From Rhodospirillaceae bacterium (GTDB taxonomy: Bacteria > Pseudomonadota > Alphaproteobacteria > UBA8366), in NCBI GenBank assembly GCA_002711555.1, contig PARQ01000007.1:34349-98348 (forward strand): a stretch of 64,000 bases of DNA, read 5' to 3'. Numbering within the stretch: position 1 is the first letter of the stretch; each line of letters begins with the position of its first letter. The position numbers were made by a program, and so were the translations under genes. The notes under the pieces were generated by a model. That model made no database searches and was not told the DNA's origin. It was given only the letters and a program-made list of their open reading frames with translations. Below are positions 44,754 to 54,345 of this stretch, in pieces.

Positions 44754-46868
44754 CTATTGAGTTGCTCCCTGCATACCAGAAACCTCATTAAAAACTCTTG
44801 CAAGGACTGCATTCGTAAGTAGTTCCGGCAGCACGATACCATCTGGCTTTTCAGGACCGTATACAACGTTAAATGGTATGCCAAAATGCCCAAATGATCC
44901 AAGATATTTCGCTATCTCATCATTTGGCATGGTCCAATCTGCTCTCATACCAATAATAGAGCCTGTTTTAAGGGCCTCTACCACTCGGCTTGCATCAAGA
45001 ACAAACCGCTTATTAACCTGACACGTAACACACCAATCAGCCGTGACATCAACTAAAACAGTCTGTCCATCAGCCACCAAATTCTTAATCTGTGCCGCAT
45101 CGAATTCACGCCACACAGCCGTCGAAAAATGGGGACGATCACCTATTGGCTTCAGTCCTGTATTCCACATTGTTGGAAAAATGATTGCTGCTACACTCAT
45201 AAACAAGACAATAAACCCCAGACTGCGACCTAAAGCTGAGCCCGATAGTTTTTTTAATAATAAAATTACACCCATGGCTACTATCAATCCGCCTAGTGTT
45301 GCAGCCCCACCCACATCAAGTATGTTGGAAAATACATAGAGAAGCCATACAACGGTAGCTAGCAAAGCGACGCCAAGCACACGTTTAACTGTGTTCATCC
45401 ACGGTCCAGGTCGCGGGAGAAAACCTGCCAATCCAGGGAAAAGAGCTACCAAGAGGTATGGTGATGCCAAACCAACACCGAGAGAGGAAAAGACTAAAAG
45501 GATTTCAAACCAACCCTGGCTCAACGCAAAGCCGACAGCGGTGCCAAGAAATGGAGCTGAGCAGGGTGTAGCTACCAAAGCTGCTAGTGTACCAGCAAAA
45601 AAATGCTCCGCCAAGTTATCTCTATTTAAGCGCGTAGCGGCAATGCTTCCCACCCAAGCCGGAAGTTTTACCTCAAAAAACCCGAAAAGGTTATATGCAA
45701 AAAGACCTAACACAACGCTCAAAAAGGCAAGGAAAACCGGTTGTTGAAATTGGATCCCCCAACCGACTGAGGCACCCCCAGCTTTCAAAACAATTAAGCC
45801 GACACCTAATGTCATAAATGAAAAAAGGATGCCTGCGGCAGAGGCAAGAAAGCCGGCACGAATTGTTTTACTATCTTTTCCTAGATTAGATATAACGCCT
45901 AAAAGTTTAATTGATAGGACAGGCAAAACACATGGCATGATATTGAGGATTAAACCCCCCAAAAGAGCCAATATTATAATGGCTGCTAATGTTAACTCTT
46001 TGTTTTGGGAAAAACGTAACGGGGCCTTCATATTCGACGGCTCGTATTTGGGATAAAGTTTTGCCTCAATTGACCTATCACCGTCTACTAAAGTTGCTGT
46101 TATGCCGTCTTGCTCGAGTGTTGACCGTCCAACACCACTAGCCAGAACTCGCAATTCCGCCAACTTCCGATTTTGACTAATGAAAACCTCGGGCTTGCCA
46201 AAATGACTGCCGGCCGGCCCCTCCACATATATGTCGGGCTGTGTGAAAACATTTATAGTCTGCGCAACAAAAATTATTTCATTTTCATCCCCACTTTTAG
46301 TCAGGTGAGCACTTTCTATGCTAAGGCCATGACGGCCGTCGCGCTTGGGTATCCGTGCCATGTACTGGGTAATCAGATTCGAATAATCAGATAATACTGC
46401 CCTACCTGCTGGCAAGCTTAACTCCAGGTTATTGACGTATGGGATACAAATTTTTTCACAAATAAGGTATTCTAGCTGAGCCCTGACATTAGTCGCGCCC
46501 GGTGATTTGAGTTTCAACTCCACTGGCAGAAGCACTTCATCAAGGTATCCAAGTGTTTCAAGTCCGAGTACGGAAAATCTCTTCGGAGCCGGCCAACCAA
46601 TAATTAAATCTTTAACGTTTTCGGAACTACCCCATGTGACCTTTGGAGGTAGCCCTGCATCACCCGGCGACCGCCAATATATTTTCCACCCAGGTTTCAA
46701 CTTAAATTGTAGCCCTAACGGAACCGTGGTGGCTGAACCAGTTGAAGTAAATGCACTCACTAATCGCACCGCAACTTGCTCTTCGCGCTGCCATTCACTT
46801 GAAGCGCCATTTGCATTTGCAATAGGAAAATGCAGGCTAATCATCAAAAAAAGTATTTTCAGCTTCAT
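44754..46868 (-). CDS. ScsB-like DsbD-family protein-disulfide reductase
   Basis: A 704-residue membrane protein that brings reducing power from cytoplasmic thioredoxin to the periplasm. It has a signal peptide (residues 1-20), a periplasmic N-terminal domain with a CEKIC pair (C137/C141) like ScsB, a membrane domain of about eight helices with the paired redox cysteines C313 (NIMPCVLP) and C436 (VATPCSAPF), and a C-terminal thioredoxin domain with C613-V-T-C616. ScsB proteins are linked to copper tolerance and disulfide isomerisation, but no copper gene is adjacent. A periplasmic partner could be the DsbA-like protein at 30859-31446, which is inference. Confidence 0.88.
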   Translation of the reverse strand: MKLKILFLMISLHFPIANANGASSEWQREEQVAVRLVSAFTSTGSATTVPLGLQFKLKPGWKIYWRSPGDAGLPPKVTWGSSENVKDLIIGWPAPKRFSVLGLETLGYLDEVLLPVELKLKSPGATNVRAQLEYLICEKICIPYVNNLELSLPAGRAVLSDYSNLITQYMARIPKRDGRHGLSIESAHLTKSGDENEIIFVAQTINVFTQPDIYVEGPAGSHFGKPEVFISQNRKLAELRVLASGVGRSTLEQDGITATLVDGDRSIEAKLYPKYEPSNMKAPLRFSQNKELTLAAIIILALLGGLILNIMPCVLPVLSIKLLGVISNLGKDSKTIRAGFLASAAGILFSFMTLGVGLIVLKAGGASVGWGIQFQQPVFLAFLSVVLGLFAYNLFGFFEVKLPAWVGSIAATRLNRDNLAEHFFAGTLAALVATPCSAPFLGTAVGFALSQGWFEILLVFSSLGVGLASPYLLVALFPGLAGFLPRPGPWMNTVKRVLGVALLATVVWLLYVFSNILDVGGAATLGGLIVAMGVILLLKKLSGSALGRSLGFIVLFMSVAAIIFPTMWNTGLKPIGDRPHFSTAVWREFDAAQIKNLVADGQTVLVDVTADWCVTCQVNKRFVLDASRVVEALKTGSIIGMRADWTMPNDEIAKYLGSFGHFGIPFNVVYGPEKPDGIVLPELLTNAVLARVFNEVSGMQGATQ

Positions 46869-47069
46869 ATTAAAGGTTTCCTGAAACCAAGGATAATCTA
46901 AAGAACATAGTTCTTAATTACCAAAATAAAACGGCTAATGTAAAAAGCCGAAATATTGATGCATGGGTTCAATGAGCGATCCCGTAAGCATAAATTCACA
47001 CCCGCGTTAGTTCCCTTTTTGCCCTCTAGTCGCTATCATAAGATCATAGGAAATTTGGAAAATGTTCAC

Positions 47070-47660
47070 ATGAATGAGCCACATGAGACCGTCACCGGCA
47101 CAAATCCAGGTTATCTGACGGGGCAAGTTCTAATCGCAATGCCTGCAATGACTGATCCTCGCTTCACGAAAAGCGTGATATATATTTGCGTCCACAACGA
47201 GGAGGGCGCCATGGGACTGGTTGTGAATAAAACCATAGAGTCACTTGCTTTTCCGGAATTGCTCAAACAACTGGACATAGGCGTCCATGGAATGGTTGAT
47301 GATAGGCCAATTTATCATGGCGGTCCCCTGGACACAGGACGAGGATTTATTTTGCATTCACTCGATTATCAACAGAACAGCACGATCAGCATAACTGAAG
47401 ATTTGGGATTAACCTCAACTATAGATGTGCTGAGTGATATTGCTGAGAACCGTGGCCCGGCACAATCGCTGCTTGCGCTCGGTTATGCTGGATGGGGGCC
47501 AAACCAGCTAGATGATGAAATACAGCAAAACGCATGGCTACAATCCTCAGCAGACCGAGAATTAATATTTAATTTACAAGATGACAGAAAGTGGGAATGT
47601 GCTATCTCCTCTATCGGCATTGATTTGAGCTTGCTTTCAGTTGAAACGGGGCATGCTTAG
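47070..47660 (+). CDS. YqgE/AlgH family protein (UPF0301)
   Basis: A 196-residue UPF0301 protein. Conserved segments are LTGQVLIAMPAMTDPRF at the start, GAMGLVVNKT (about residue 54), the GGPLDTGRGFILHS motif (about residue 85) and LALGYAGWGPNQLDDEIQQNAWL. The ATG at 47070 begins the conserved family region; longer in-frame starts from 46956 would add 38 residues not typical of it. Its role is unclear; family members have been proposed to affect transcription. It is divergent from the ScsB-like gene. Confidence 0.88.
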   Translation: MNEPHETVTGTNPGYLTGQVLIAMPAMTDPRFTKSVIYICVHNEEGAMGLVVNKTIESLAFPELLKQLDIGVHGMVDDRPIYHGGPLDTGRGFILHSLDYQQNSTISITEDLGLTSTIDVLSDIAENRGPAQSLLALGYAGWGPNQLDDEIQQNAWLQSSADRELIFNLQDDRKWECAISSIGIDLSLLSVETGHA

Positions 47661-47722
47661 TTATCACCGAACACGGAAATGTAGATCAAAAAATGTGCTC
47701 CTGTTCAAGCATCAACTAATTG

Positions 47723-47749
47723 ATTTTCTCATCCCTGAGATGAGAAAAT
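47723..47749. terminator. candidate hairpin between convergent genes
   Basis: A perfect 10-bp stem TTTTCTCATC (47724-47733)/GATGAGAAAA (47739-47748) with loop CCTGA, flanked by A and T, sits between the yqgE and GNAT stops. It is symmetric, so it may end transcription from both sides, but there is no long T-tract. Confidence 0.45.
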
Positions 47750-48333
47750 TACGGTCTCGGGTCGGTCTTTATTAGGGAATAACAAATGTGATCCTGCCAC
47801 CGACCGTTGATACAAAGATATTTTCGAAGCAGTCCTTCTTCAAAAAATCCCGCTTTTTTAAGAAGGTTTCGACTTGGTTCGTTGTGCACGAGACAAGCTG
47901 CCTCGACACGGTTTAACGCCAAGTTATCGAAAGCATAGGAGATGGTAAGACGCAGCGCGTCGAACATATATCCCTGTCGGGCGAATGGTGCGCCAATCCA
48001 GTATCCGATACAAGCGCTCTGGGCCACTCCGCGGCGCAGGTTAGACAAAGTTATACCTCCCACCAATCGTTGCCGTTCATGTTCAAAAATAAAAAATGGA
48101 TACCCAGTAGCGTATCGCCACTCAGCCTTGAATCGTTGAAGCCGCCGTCTGTATGCTGTCGCTGTCGCACCATCAACAGGCCAACTTGGTTCCCAAGGAA
48201 CTAAAAACTCTCGGCTTTCGCGCCGGAGAGAAACCCATTGCTTACGGTCCCACCTACTCGGCGGACGAATGAAGACCCTTACACCAGTAATGCGGGGCGT
48301 ATGGCGCTCAAACAGGGATTTCAATAGCACCAT
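47749..48333 (-). CDS. RimJ/RimL-type GNAT acetyltransferase
   Basis: A 194-residue GCN5-related N-acetyltransferase of the RimJ/RimL kind that acetylates protein N-termini. The motif A region is IGYWIGAPFARQGYMFDALRLTISYAF and motif B is LNRVEAACLVHNEPSRNLLKKAGFFEEGLLRKYL. ATG 48333 is preceded by a run of G giving a strong ribosome binding site. It is the last gene of thrC-M16-GNAT (11 bases after the M16 gene). Target protein unknown. Confidence 0.88.
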   Translation of the reverse strand: MVLLKSLFERHTPRITGVRVFIRPPSRWDRKQWVSLRRESREFLVPWEPSWPVDGATATAYRRRLQRFKAEWRYATGYPFFIFEHERQRLVGGITLSNLRRGVAQSACIGYWIGAPFARQGYMFDALRLTISYAFDNLALNRVEAACLVHNEPSRNLLKKAGFFEEGLLRKYLCINGRWQDHICYSLIKTDPRP

Positions 48334-48344
48334 TCCACCCCCCC

Positions 48345-49607
48345 TTAGAGTTGAAGCCTATCGCAAATTTTGTCGTAACTTTCAAGTTTCTTTAAAACAC
48401 CCGTAGCGGTCAATGTTGGCCTGCTGGTGAACAAACGTTCAGCTGTCCGCTGAACCTGGCTCAAGTCAACAGCCTCAATACGCTGTATCAGGTCATGTAA
48501 CGAAAGAGGAGCTCCGTAAACGAGTGTTTGTTGACCCAGTTGTTCGGCACGGCCACCAGTTGACTCTAACGACATTAACGTGCCGGCCTTCAACTGTACG
48601 CGAGCGCGCATCACTTCTTCATGCTGAATGCTGGATGCAAATTCGATAATTTCATTGCACAAAGCGGGCACCAATTCGTCAACTTGATCAGGGCCAGTAC
48701 CAGCATATATGCCAAAAGTGCCGGCATCACTGTAAGCAGCAGAAAACGAATAAACTGAATATGCAAGCCCGCGTTTTTCTCTTATTTCTTGAAATAACCG
48801 CGAGGACATGCCAGCTCCTAAGATTGTTGACAGCACGCTTAAAGCATAGAAATCTGGATCACCGAAAGAAAAACCCTTAAATCCAATTAGAAAATGTACC
48901 TGTTCGAGGTCTGATTCAATACGCTTTTCACCTCCACAATAACGTGCCGGCTCATGCTCAGTAACAACCTTGGAGTGCGGAAAAGAACCAAAAAGTTCCT
49001 CCGCCATGCCCACAATGTCTTCATGGTGCACTTTGCCAGCCGCTGATAGAACTGCACGTTCGGATCCATAATTACTTTGGAGGTAGCTTTTAATAGTTTC
49101 GCGACTCATTGTCTGTACGTTTTCACGCCGACCCAGAACCGGAAGACCCATGGATTGATTTGGGAAAGCAGCAGCCTGATAGTAATCAAAAATGATGTCG
49201 TCCGGCGTGTCCGCAGCCTGGCCAATCTCCTGCAATACGACCTGCCTCTCACGATCCAGCTCAACTTGGTCAAAGGTAGCATTCTGAAGAATGTCTGCAA
49301 GTATATCCGCGGCAAGTGCTACATCAGGTGCCAGCATCTTAGCAAAATAAGCAGTGCTTTCCCTGCCCGTATAAGCATTTAAATGGCCTCCCACAGCCTC
49401 GATTTCATCAGCAATATCCTGGGCATTACGCCGCCGAGTACCCTTAAAAGCCATATGTTCTAGGAGGTGCGCCACTCCGTTATTCTCGTCTGTCTCATGA
49501 CGTGTACCAGATCCAACCCACACGCCAATTGAAGCACTCTCTACTCCGGGCATTGCGTGGGTTACAACTCGAAGCCCATTTTCCAACGCTGTAAATTCTA
49601 CACTCAT
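48345..49607 (-). CDS. M16 family zinc metallopeptidase (processing-peptidase-like)
   Basis: A 420-residue insulinase/mitochondrial-processing-peptidase-like M16 protease. The inverted zinc motif HLLEH is at H47, E50, H51, with downstream E in the following helix. The C-terminal half is the pseudo-symmetric partner domain (FGIYAGTGPDQVDELVPAL). ATG 49607 follows GAGGTG by five bases and starts in the seven-base gap after thrC. It is near the GNAT gene; this three-gene order is common in alphaproteobacteria. Substrate unknown. Confidence 0.92.
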   Translation of the reverse strand: MSVEFTALENGLRVVTHAMPGVESASIGVWVGSGTRHETDENNGVAHLLEHMAFKGTRRRNAQDIADEIEAVGGHLNAYTGRESTAYFAKMLAPDVALAADILADILQNATFDQVELDRERQVVLQEIGQAADTPDDIIFDYYQAAAFPNQSMGLPVLGRRENVQTMSRETIKSYLQSNYGSERAVLSAAGKVHHEDIVGMAEELFGSFPHSKVVTEHEPARYCGGEKRIESDLEQVHFLIGFKGFSFGDPDFYALSVLSTILGAGMSSRLFQEIREKRGLAYSVYSFSAAYSDAGTFGIYAGTGPDQVDELVPALCNEIIEFASSIQHEEVMRARVQLKAGTLMSLESTGGRAEQLGQQTLVYGAPLSLHDLIQRIEAVDLSQVQRTAERLFTSRPTLTATGVLKKLESYDKICDRLQL

Positions 49608-49614
49608 TGGCACC

Positions 49615-51006
49615 TCAGTAGGTTTTTGCGCGAATAAAATCCTGGAGTATATCCAATTGATTCGGTAATTTGCTGAATTTTTCTTTTCGCTCATATAAAT
49701 CGTTTAATGATGGTGGAAGGGCAGGGACTTGACCAACAGCTTTTTTTGCGGCATCCGGAAATTTTGCTGGGTGCGCAGTTGCTAGAGAAACAATAGGACG
49801 AGTGAGCTTTGAGCTCATTTGAAGCGCACTCTCGACGCCAATGGCAGTGTGGGGGTCTATTAACACATTTTTGTCAGAATAGATCTTCGCAATCGTCCCA
49901 AGGGTAGTGTTGTCGTCGACCTTATTAGCATCGAATAATTTTTTTGCTCCCTTCCAAGCAAAATTTGGAACAACTAATTTCCCCGTTTTGCGGAAACTGT
50001 GCATTGCCTCAGACACATCGCCAGATTTACGCTCCAACAAGTCAAATAGCAAACGCTCAAAATTACTTGAAACTTGTATATCCATACTGGGAGTAACTGT
50101 CGGTACAACTGGCTCCATCGACATTTCATTTTTTTCAAAAAAACGGACAAGAATATCGTTTTGATTTGATGCCACAACTAATTTATTTACCGGGAGCCCC
50201 ATTAAATGAGCTCCATATCCAGCAAAAATATTACCAAAATTACCTGTTGGAACAACAAAAGTTGTGCCTTGATCCGGAGCTCCTAGTTTGAGGCCAGCCC
50301 AAAAGTAATATACAATTTGCGCCATAATACGCGCCCAGTTTATTGAATTGACCGCCGATAAGCTCACCTGTTCTCTAAAATGTGCGTCGTTAAAACAAGC
50401 CTTAACTAGGTCCTGACAATTATCGAATGTGCCATTTATTGCAATATTATGAACGTTTTCTGATGATACAGTCGTCATTTGACGACGCTGGACATCAGAA
50501 ACACGACCTGCCGGATGCAAAATAAAGATATTTACCGACTCGCGTCCCTTACAAGCTTCGATAGCGGCAGAACCAGTATCACCGGAGGTAGCACCGACAA
50601 TCGTAATGCGTTGGCCACGGCGAGTGAGTATGTAATCAAAGAGGCGCCCTAATAATTGTAGAGCTATATCCTTAAAGGCTAACGTTGGACCGTGAAAAAG
50701 TTCAAGTAACCAAAACCCATCATCAAGTTTTGTTAACGGAACCACCTGATCATTAGTAAATTCCGAATATGACGCGCTCACTATCTCAGCAAAATCGTCT
50801 TCGGCTATAGATTCACCTACAAAAGGAAACATCAGCCGACATGCAAGATCAGGATAATTGAGATTATTCAATTCAACTTGTTCTACCGAAGAAACCTGTG
50901 GCCAAACACTTGGCACATACAAACCCCCATCGCAAGCAAGGCCCGCAAGAAGGACCTCATCAAATGCTAGGGCGGGAGCAGAACCGCGAGTGCTAATGTA
51001 AAACAA
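49615..51006 (-). CDS. thrC: threonine synthase
   Basis: ThrC makes threonine from O-phosphohomoserine with PLP. The 463-residue protein starts FYISTRGSAPALAFDEVLLAGLA, typical of the ThrC of this class. Seen are GPTLAFKDIALQLLG with the PLP lysine (about residue 112), GATSGDTGSAAIEACKGR and FVVPTGNFGNIFAGY. The start is TTG 51006, eight bases after GAGGG. It heads thrC-M16-GNAT on the minus strand; thrB is at 43230 on the plus strand. Confidence 0.96.
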   Translation of the reverse strand: MFYISTRGSAPALAFDEVLLAGLACDGGLYVPSVWPQVSSVEQVELNNLNYPDLACRLMFPFVGESIAEDDFAEIVSASYSEFTNDQVVPLTKLDDGFWLLELFHGPTLAFKDIALQLLGRLFDYILTRRGQRITIVGATSGDTGSAAIEACKGRESVNIFILHPAGRVSDVQRRQMTTVSSENVHNIAINGTFDNCQDLVKACFNDAHFREQVSLSAVNSINWARIMAQIVYYFWAGLKLGAPDQGTTFVVPTGNFGNIFAGYGAHLMGLPVNKLVVASNQNDILVRFFEKNEMSMEPVVPTVTPSMDIQVSSNFERLLFDLLERKSGDVSEAMHSFRKTGKLVVPNFAWKGAKKLFDANKVDDNTTLGTIAKIYSDKNVLIDPHTAIGVESALQMSSKLTRPIVSLATAHPAKFPDAAKKAVGQVPALPPSLNDLYERKEKFSKLPNQLDILQDFIRAKTY

Positions 51007-51072
51007 AAATTTACCCTCTTAAGACATAGAGCCAGTACCAAAGTGAAAGCACCGGTTGATGATAGATTAAGC

Positions 51073-51816
51073 TCATTGTGTTGGGCCCACGATGATATAT
51101 ATGCCCATGAACAGCAATGAGAAAAAGAACATTCTACGAAACCGTATTTCTGAAAGCCTACGACGGATAACTTGCCCAATCGACATACCAATCACAGCCG
51201 GAAGCAATGCCGCTGTTGATATAATGTTTTGATCCATCGGCAATAAGCCCCTAATTCCCAACATTACTGCAAGCGCTCCAGTAGCAACTGAGAACCAAAT
51301 ACCCATCGCCTGAATAAATTGATCCCTCGTTAATCCAAGAGATTGAAGATAAGGCACCGCCGGTACTACGAAAGAACCCGTCAATCCGGTAAAGGCTCCA
51401 GTAACGATTCCAACAATCGGCGAGTACCATTTTTCTCGCTTGGTTAGATTCAGGGAATTAATCGATGACAACCCAAATCCTGAATAAATGATTATGGAGA
51501 TTCCGAGTATAAGCGATAATTGCTCGCTACTTGAATTCGCAAAAACTTCTGATACTGCAAAAATTCCGGTAACACCAGCTAATAACAATGACCAAAAGCG
51601 CTTTATCAAATTCTTAAGGTGCGGCCCAGAAAATGCTTGCAAAAGATTGGTTACTAGAGAGGGTATAAGTATCAATGGAATTGCATCCTTTAACCCGAAG
51701 AAAGCTGTCAAAACGGCCAACGAAACAGTCGGCAGCCCGAGCCCAATAACCCCTTTGGTGAGCCCCGCAAGAAAAAATGTGGCCCCAACAATAAAATAAA
51801 ATTGCGGCTCCACCAT
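51073..51816 (-). CDS. TauE/SafE-family membrane permease
   Basis: A 247-residue inner-membrane protein of the TauE/SafE family (sulfite, sulfoacetate or other anion exporters), with about eight helices and the N-terminal FLAGLTKGVIGLGLPTVSLAVL typical of it; the second half repeats the pattern (GIVTGAFTGLTGSFVVPAVPYLQSLG). Substrate unknown. Its ATG overlaps the stop of the M32 gene (TAATG), indicating joint expression. Also possible is a plain sulfur-compound exporter. Confidence 0.85.
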   Translation of the reverse strand: MVEPQFYFIVGATFFLAGLTKGVIGLGLPTVSLAVLTAFFGLKDAIPLILIPSLVTNLLQAFSGPHLKNLIKRFWSLLLAGVTGIFAVSEVFANSSSEQLSLILGISIIIYSGFGLSSINSLNLTKREKWYSPIVGIVTGAFTGLTGSFVVPAVPYLQSLGLTRDQFIQAMGIWFSVATGALAVMLGIRGLLPMDQNIISTAALLPAVIGMSIGQVIRRRLSEIRFRRMFFFSLLFMGIYIIVGPTQ

Positions 51817-53303
51817 TAAGATAAATACCTTTCATGGAGGTGTGATTTAAATGCCTCTGGGTCAAGTTTCCGGCCGGTAGCCCTGATCAGCAAATCTTGA
51901 GTGGAAAAAAAACAACCATGCGCATGGATATTGCGTAACAACCAAGTCATAAGCGGTTGAAACTGACCGCTAGCGATGGAGCCAAGTATCATAGGGTTTT
52001 CGTCGATAGCTGCCTTGAAAATCTGAGCCGCCGCCATCGCACCAAGTGTATAGGTAGGGAAATACCCCCACGCTCCGTCATACCAGTGAATATCCTGCAA
52101 ACAACCCTCAGAGTCGTTAGATGGAGAAACACCAAGGAGTTGCAGAATTTTTTCATTCCAGGCTCCTGGCAAATCGACGGGCAAAAGGTCTTCAGCTAAT
52201 AGAGCGCGTTCAAGCTGCGTCCGCAATATTATATGCGCAGGATAAGTAACCTCATCGGCATCAATACGAATTAGGCTTGGTGTTACTCTTGTAGCCCTTT
52301 TGTAAAATTCGTCAGCACCCCAAGCAGGCCCATCACCGCCAAATGCATGTGCATACATCGGCGCAGCCCATTCAAAAAACTCTCTTGATCTACAAGCTTG
52401 CATTTCGACAATCAGAGATTGGCTTTCGTGAATAACCATGCCACGTGAGCAACCGACGGGTTGTTCATGCCATTCCGATGGACGACCGCGTTCATACATG
52501 GCGTGACCGGCTTCATGCAGAACTGCCATCATTGCCTCGGAAAAATCATCTTTTGAATAGCGAGTAGTTATACGACTATCATCCGGCACCCCACCTGAGA
52601 AAGGATGTTCGCTCTCATCAAGACGAGCCGAAGCAAAATCGATCCCCACTATCTCGGCAAGATGCATTGCAACTCGGCGCTGTGCCCCCAGCTCAAATGG
52701 CCCTTTTAATTCAGGCACCGGTGGGGCTGCAGCCTGGCGTGCTTCCACTCGCTCCAAAAAATTAGGCAAGAAGGAGAGGTAATCATCGAAGATTGGATCA
52801 ATCTCATCAATTAACATTCCCGGCGCATACTGACCGAACAAAGAATCATAAGCAGAAACATTTAAAGCTGACGCCTTTGCTTCAGCAACCTCCCTCGTGA
52901 GGTCTACTACATTTTTGAAATCCGGCAAGATTTGTTTATACTCAGCACTAGCACGCGCCGTGCGCCACTTTGTTTCACAGGCCGTACAAGCCTTACTGTG
53001 TGCAGCAATAAGGTCCCTAGGCACCGCATGTGCGTGAGCCCATACATGCCGCATCTCTCTGACATTAGCCGTTTGCCACCTCCCAAGACGACTGATATTC
53101 ACATCCAACAATAACTGTTCTGTGCGCCTGTCGGTTACTATCTCATGAATAATGACTTTTAATTCTGCAAGTTGTGCGCCGCGTGCGTTTGCTCCGCCGG
53201 GCGGCATCGTGACAGACTGATCCCATTGCAGCATTCCCACAGCCTGACGGAGCAGGTTAACTCGACGGAACCGCTGCTCTAACTCTTGGTAGGCTTTGTT
53301 CAT
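51816..53303 (-). CDS. M32 family carboxypeptidase
   Basis: A 495-residue thermostable-carboxypeptidase-1-type M32 metallopeptidase, which trims C-terminal residues of peptides. The zinc motif HEAGHAMYERG is in the middle of the protein, followed by the family segment VGCSRGMVIHESQSLIVEMQ, where the E in IHESQS is a zinc ligand; DEVTYPAHI is a later conserved part. ATG 53303 begins NKAYQELEQRF, five bases after SURF1; longer in-frame starts within SURF1 are unlikely. It overlaps the TauE/SafE gene by one base. Confidence 0.93.
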   Translation of the reverse strand: MNKAYQELEQRFRRVNLLRQAVGMLQWDQSVTMPPGGANARGAQLAELKVIIHEIVTDRRTEQLLLDVNISRLGRWQTANVREMRHVWAHAHAVPRDLIAAHSKACTACETKWRTARASAEYKQILPDFKNVVDLTREVAEAKASALNVSAYDSLFGQYAPGMLIDEIDPIFDDYLSFLPNFLERVEARQAAAPPVPELKGPFELGAQRRVAMHLAEIVGIDFASARLDESEHPFSGGVPDDSRITTRYSKDDFSEAMMAVLHEAGHAMYERGRPSEWHEQPVGCSRGMVIHESQSLIVEMQACRSREFFEWAAPMYAHAFGGDGPAWGADEFYKRATRVTPSLIRIDADEVTYPAHIILRTQLERALLAEDLLPVDLPGAWNEKILQLLGVSPSNDSEGCLQDIHWYDGAWGYFPTYTLGAMAAAQIFKAAIDENPMILGSIASGQFQPLMTWLLRNIHAHGCFFSTQDLLIRATGRKLDPEAFKSHLHERYLS

Positions 53304-53308
53304 GAGAA

Positions 53309-54007
53309 CTAATCTTTTCGCCGATGATACACGAAAAATATGACCAACAAGGCCAATGCCAGCGAATACCATGTAATAGCGTATTGAAGGTGATCATTTC
53401 GAATATCCAAAGTCCACTGGTGACCAACAGGAAAACCACCCGGCACATCAACATTACCATCGAGTAAATAGAACCCGGATGGAAATGAGTGGCCGCTTAT
53501 CTTGGACTTTGCCAAAGGATCCACAAAAAACCAGTGGTTTGTCCCTGGATCATTCATGGGCGTAAATACTCCAGGACCTTTTATAAGTCTTATTATACCG
53601 TTCAGCTCTAATTCACCTGCAAATAGACCCTCACGCCGCGATTTTGCATTTTTTTTCTCAAATGGAACCCAACCGCGATTGACAAGTAAGGCCCCACCTT
53701 TGTCACTTCTTAAAAAGGGCGTGATTATATGCAATCCTGGATTTCCATTAAGTGATCGGTTTACAAGATGAAATTCAGTGCTGTGATCGAACCGTCCACG
53801 GACATTTACCCGTTGGAATTCAAGTTTTCCCATGTCGACAGGGTGCTTTGCCAATAACACTGGCTCTTCCATAGCACGTGTCTGTATTTTTGTTATTAAC
53901 TCACTCTTCCAATTTAAACGTTGAACTTGCCAAGAGCCCAAAGCCACGAGAATCAAAAGCATTATACTCGTAAGGATTGTTGGCCAGAGTTTGAAATGAA
54001 AAGACAT
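53309..54007 (-). CDS. SURF1-family cytochrome oxidase assembly protein
   Basis: A 232-residue SURF1/Shy1-type protein that helps insert heme a into cytochrome aa3 oxidase. One helix near the N-terminus (ILTSIMLLILVALGSWQVQRL) and one near the C-terminus (ITWYSLALALLVIFFVYH) flank a periplasmic domain. Conserved are LGSWQVQRLNWK, RVNVRGRFDHSTEF and VNRGWVPFEKK, all SURF1-typical. Downstream of the cta genes after a 337-base gap, where DUF983 is often found in this class. Confidence 0.92.
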   Translation of the reverse strand: MSFHFKLWPTILTSIMLLILVALGSWQVQRLNWKSELITKIQTRAMEEPVLLAKHPVDMGKLEFQRVNVRGRFDHSTEFHLVNRSLNGNPGLHIITPFLRSDKGGALLVNRGWVPFEKKNAKSRREGLFAGELELNGIIRLIKGPGVFTPMNDPGTNHWFFVDPLAKSKISGHSFPSGFYLLDGNVDVPGGFPVGHQWTLDIRNDHLQYAITWYSLALALLVIFFVYHRRKD

Positions 54008-54323
54008 ATTTATTTCTCGAAACGATTTGCTTTAAAAGTAGAGCATTTTAATCGGTGACATTACAAAAGCTCAATTTGATTTTAATACGTTTCTGATCGT
54101 ATTCTCGCATGCAATGGGAATAAGTGCGAAAGACCACTCAACTCCAACTATTTACGGAACATTCGTCAAACCATATTTCTGTCAAAAAAAGACAACAAAC
54201 GCCTGGTTATCAACCTAATGCTGTGAAAAGACCAACACGTGGCAGGTTAAACAAACACGAATTACGACCGAAGCGTCACAACAACAAGTAACCTTGAGAT
54301 CCCGTCGCCGGCATAGAAACCAA
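54008..54323. other. intergenic region between ctaE and SURF1 without a visible gene
   Basis: About 316 bases. Many alphaproteobacteria have a DUF983 gene here; I see no such reading frame on either strand. The SURF1 promoter is probably inside. Apart from the ctaE hairpin at its edge, I find no clear element. Confidence 0.4.
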
Positions 54324-54345
54324 ATCAACGCCAAGCAGCGTTGAT
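54324..54345 (-). terminator. candidate ctaE hairpin terminator
   Basis: A perfect 8-bp stem ATCAACGC (54324-54331)/GCGTTGAT (54338-54345) with loop CAAGCA overlaps the ctaE stop codon by one base. The following minus-strand bases are TTGGTTT, a weak T-rich stretch, so termination is likely but not certain. Confidence 0.5.

Noticed and set aside
45391..45747. 118-codon plus-strand frame inside the ScsB-like gene
   Set aside because: Proline/lysine-rich shadow of hydrophobic helices on the other strand.
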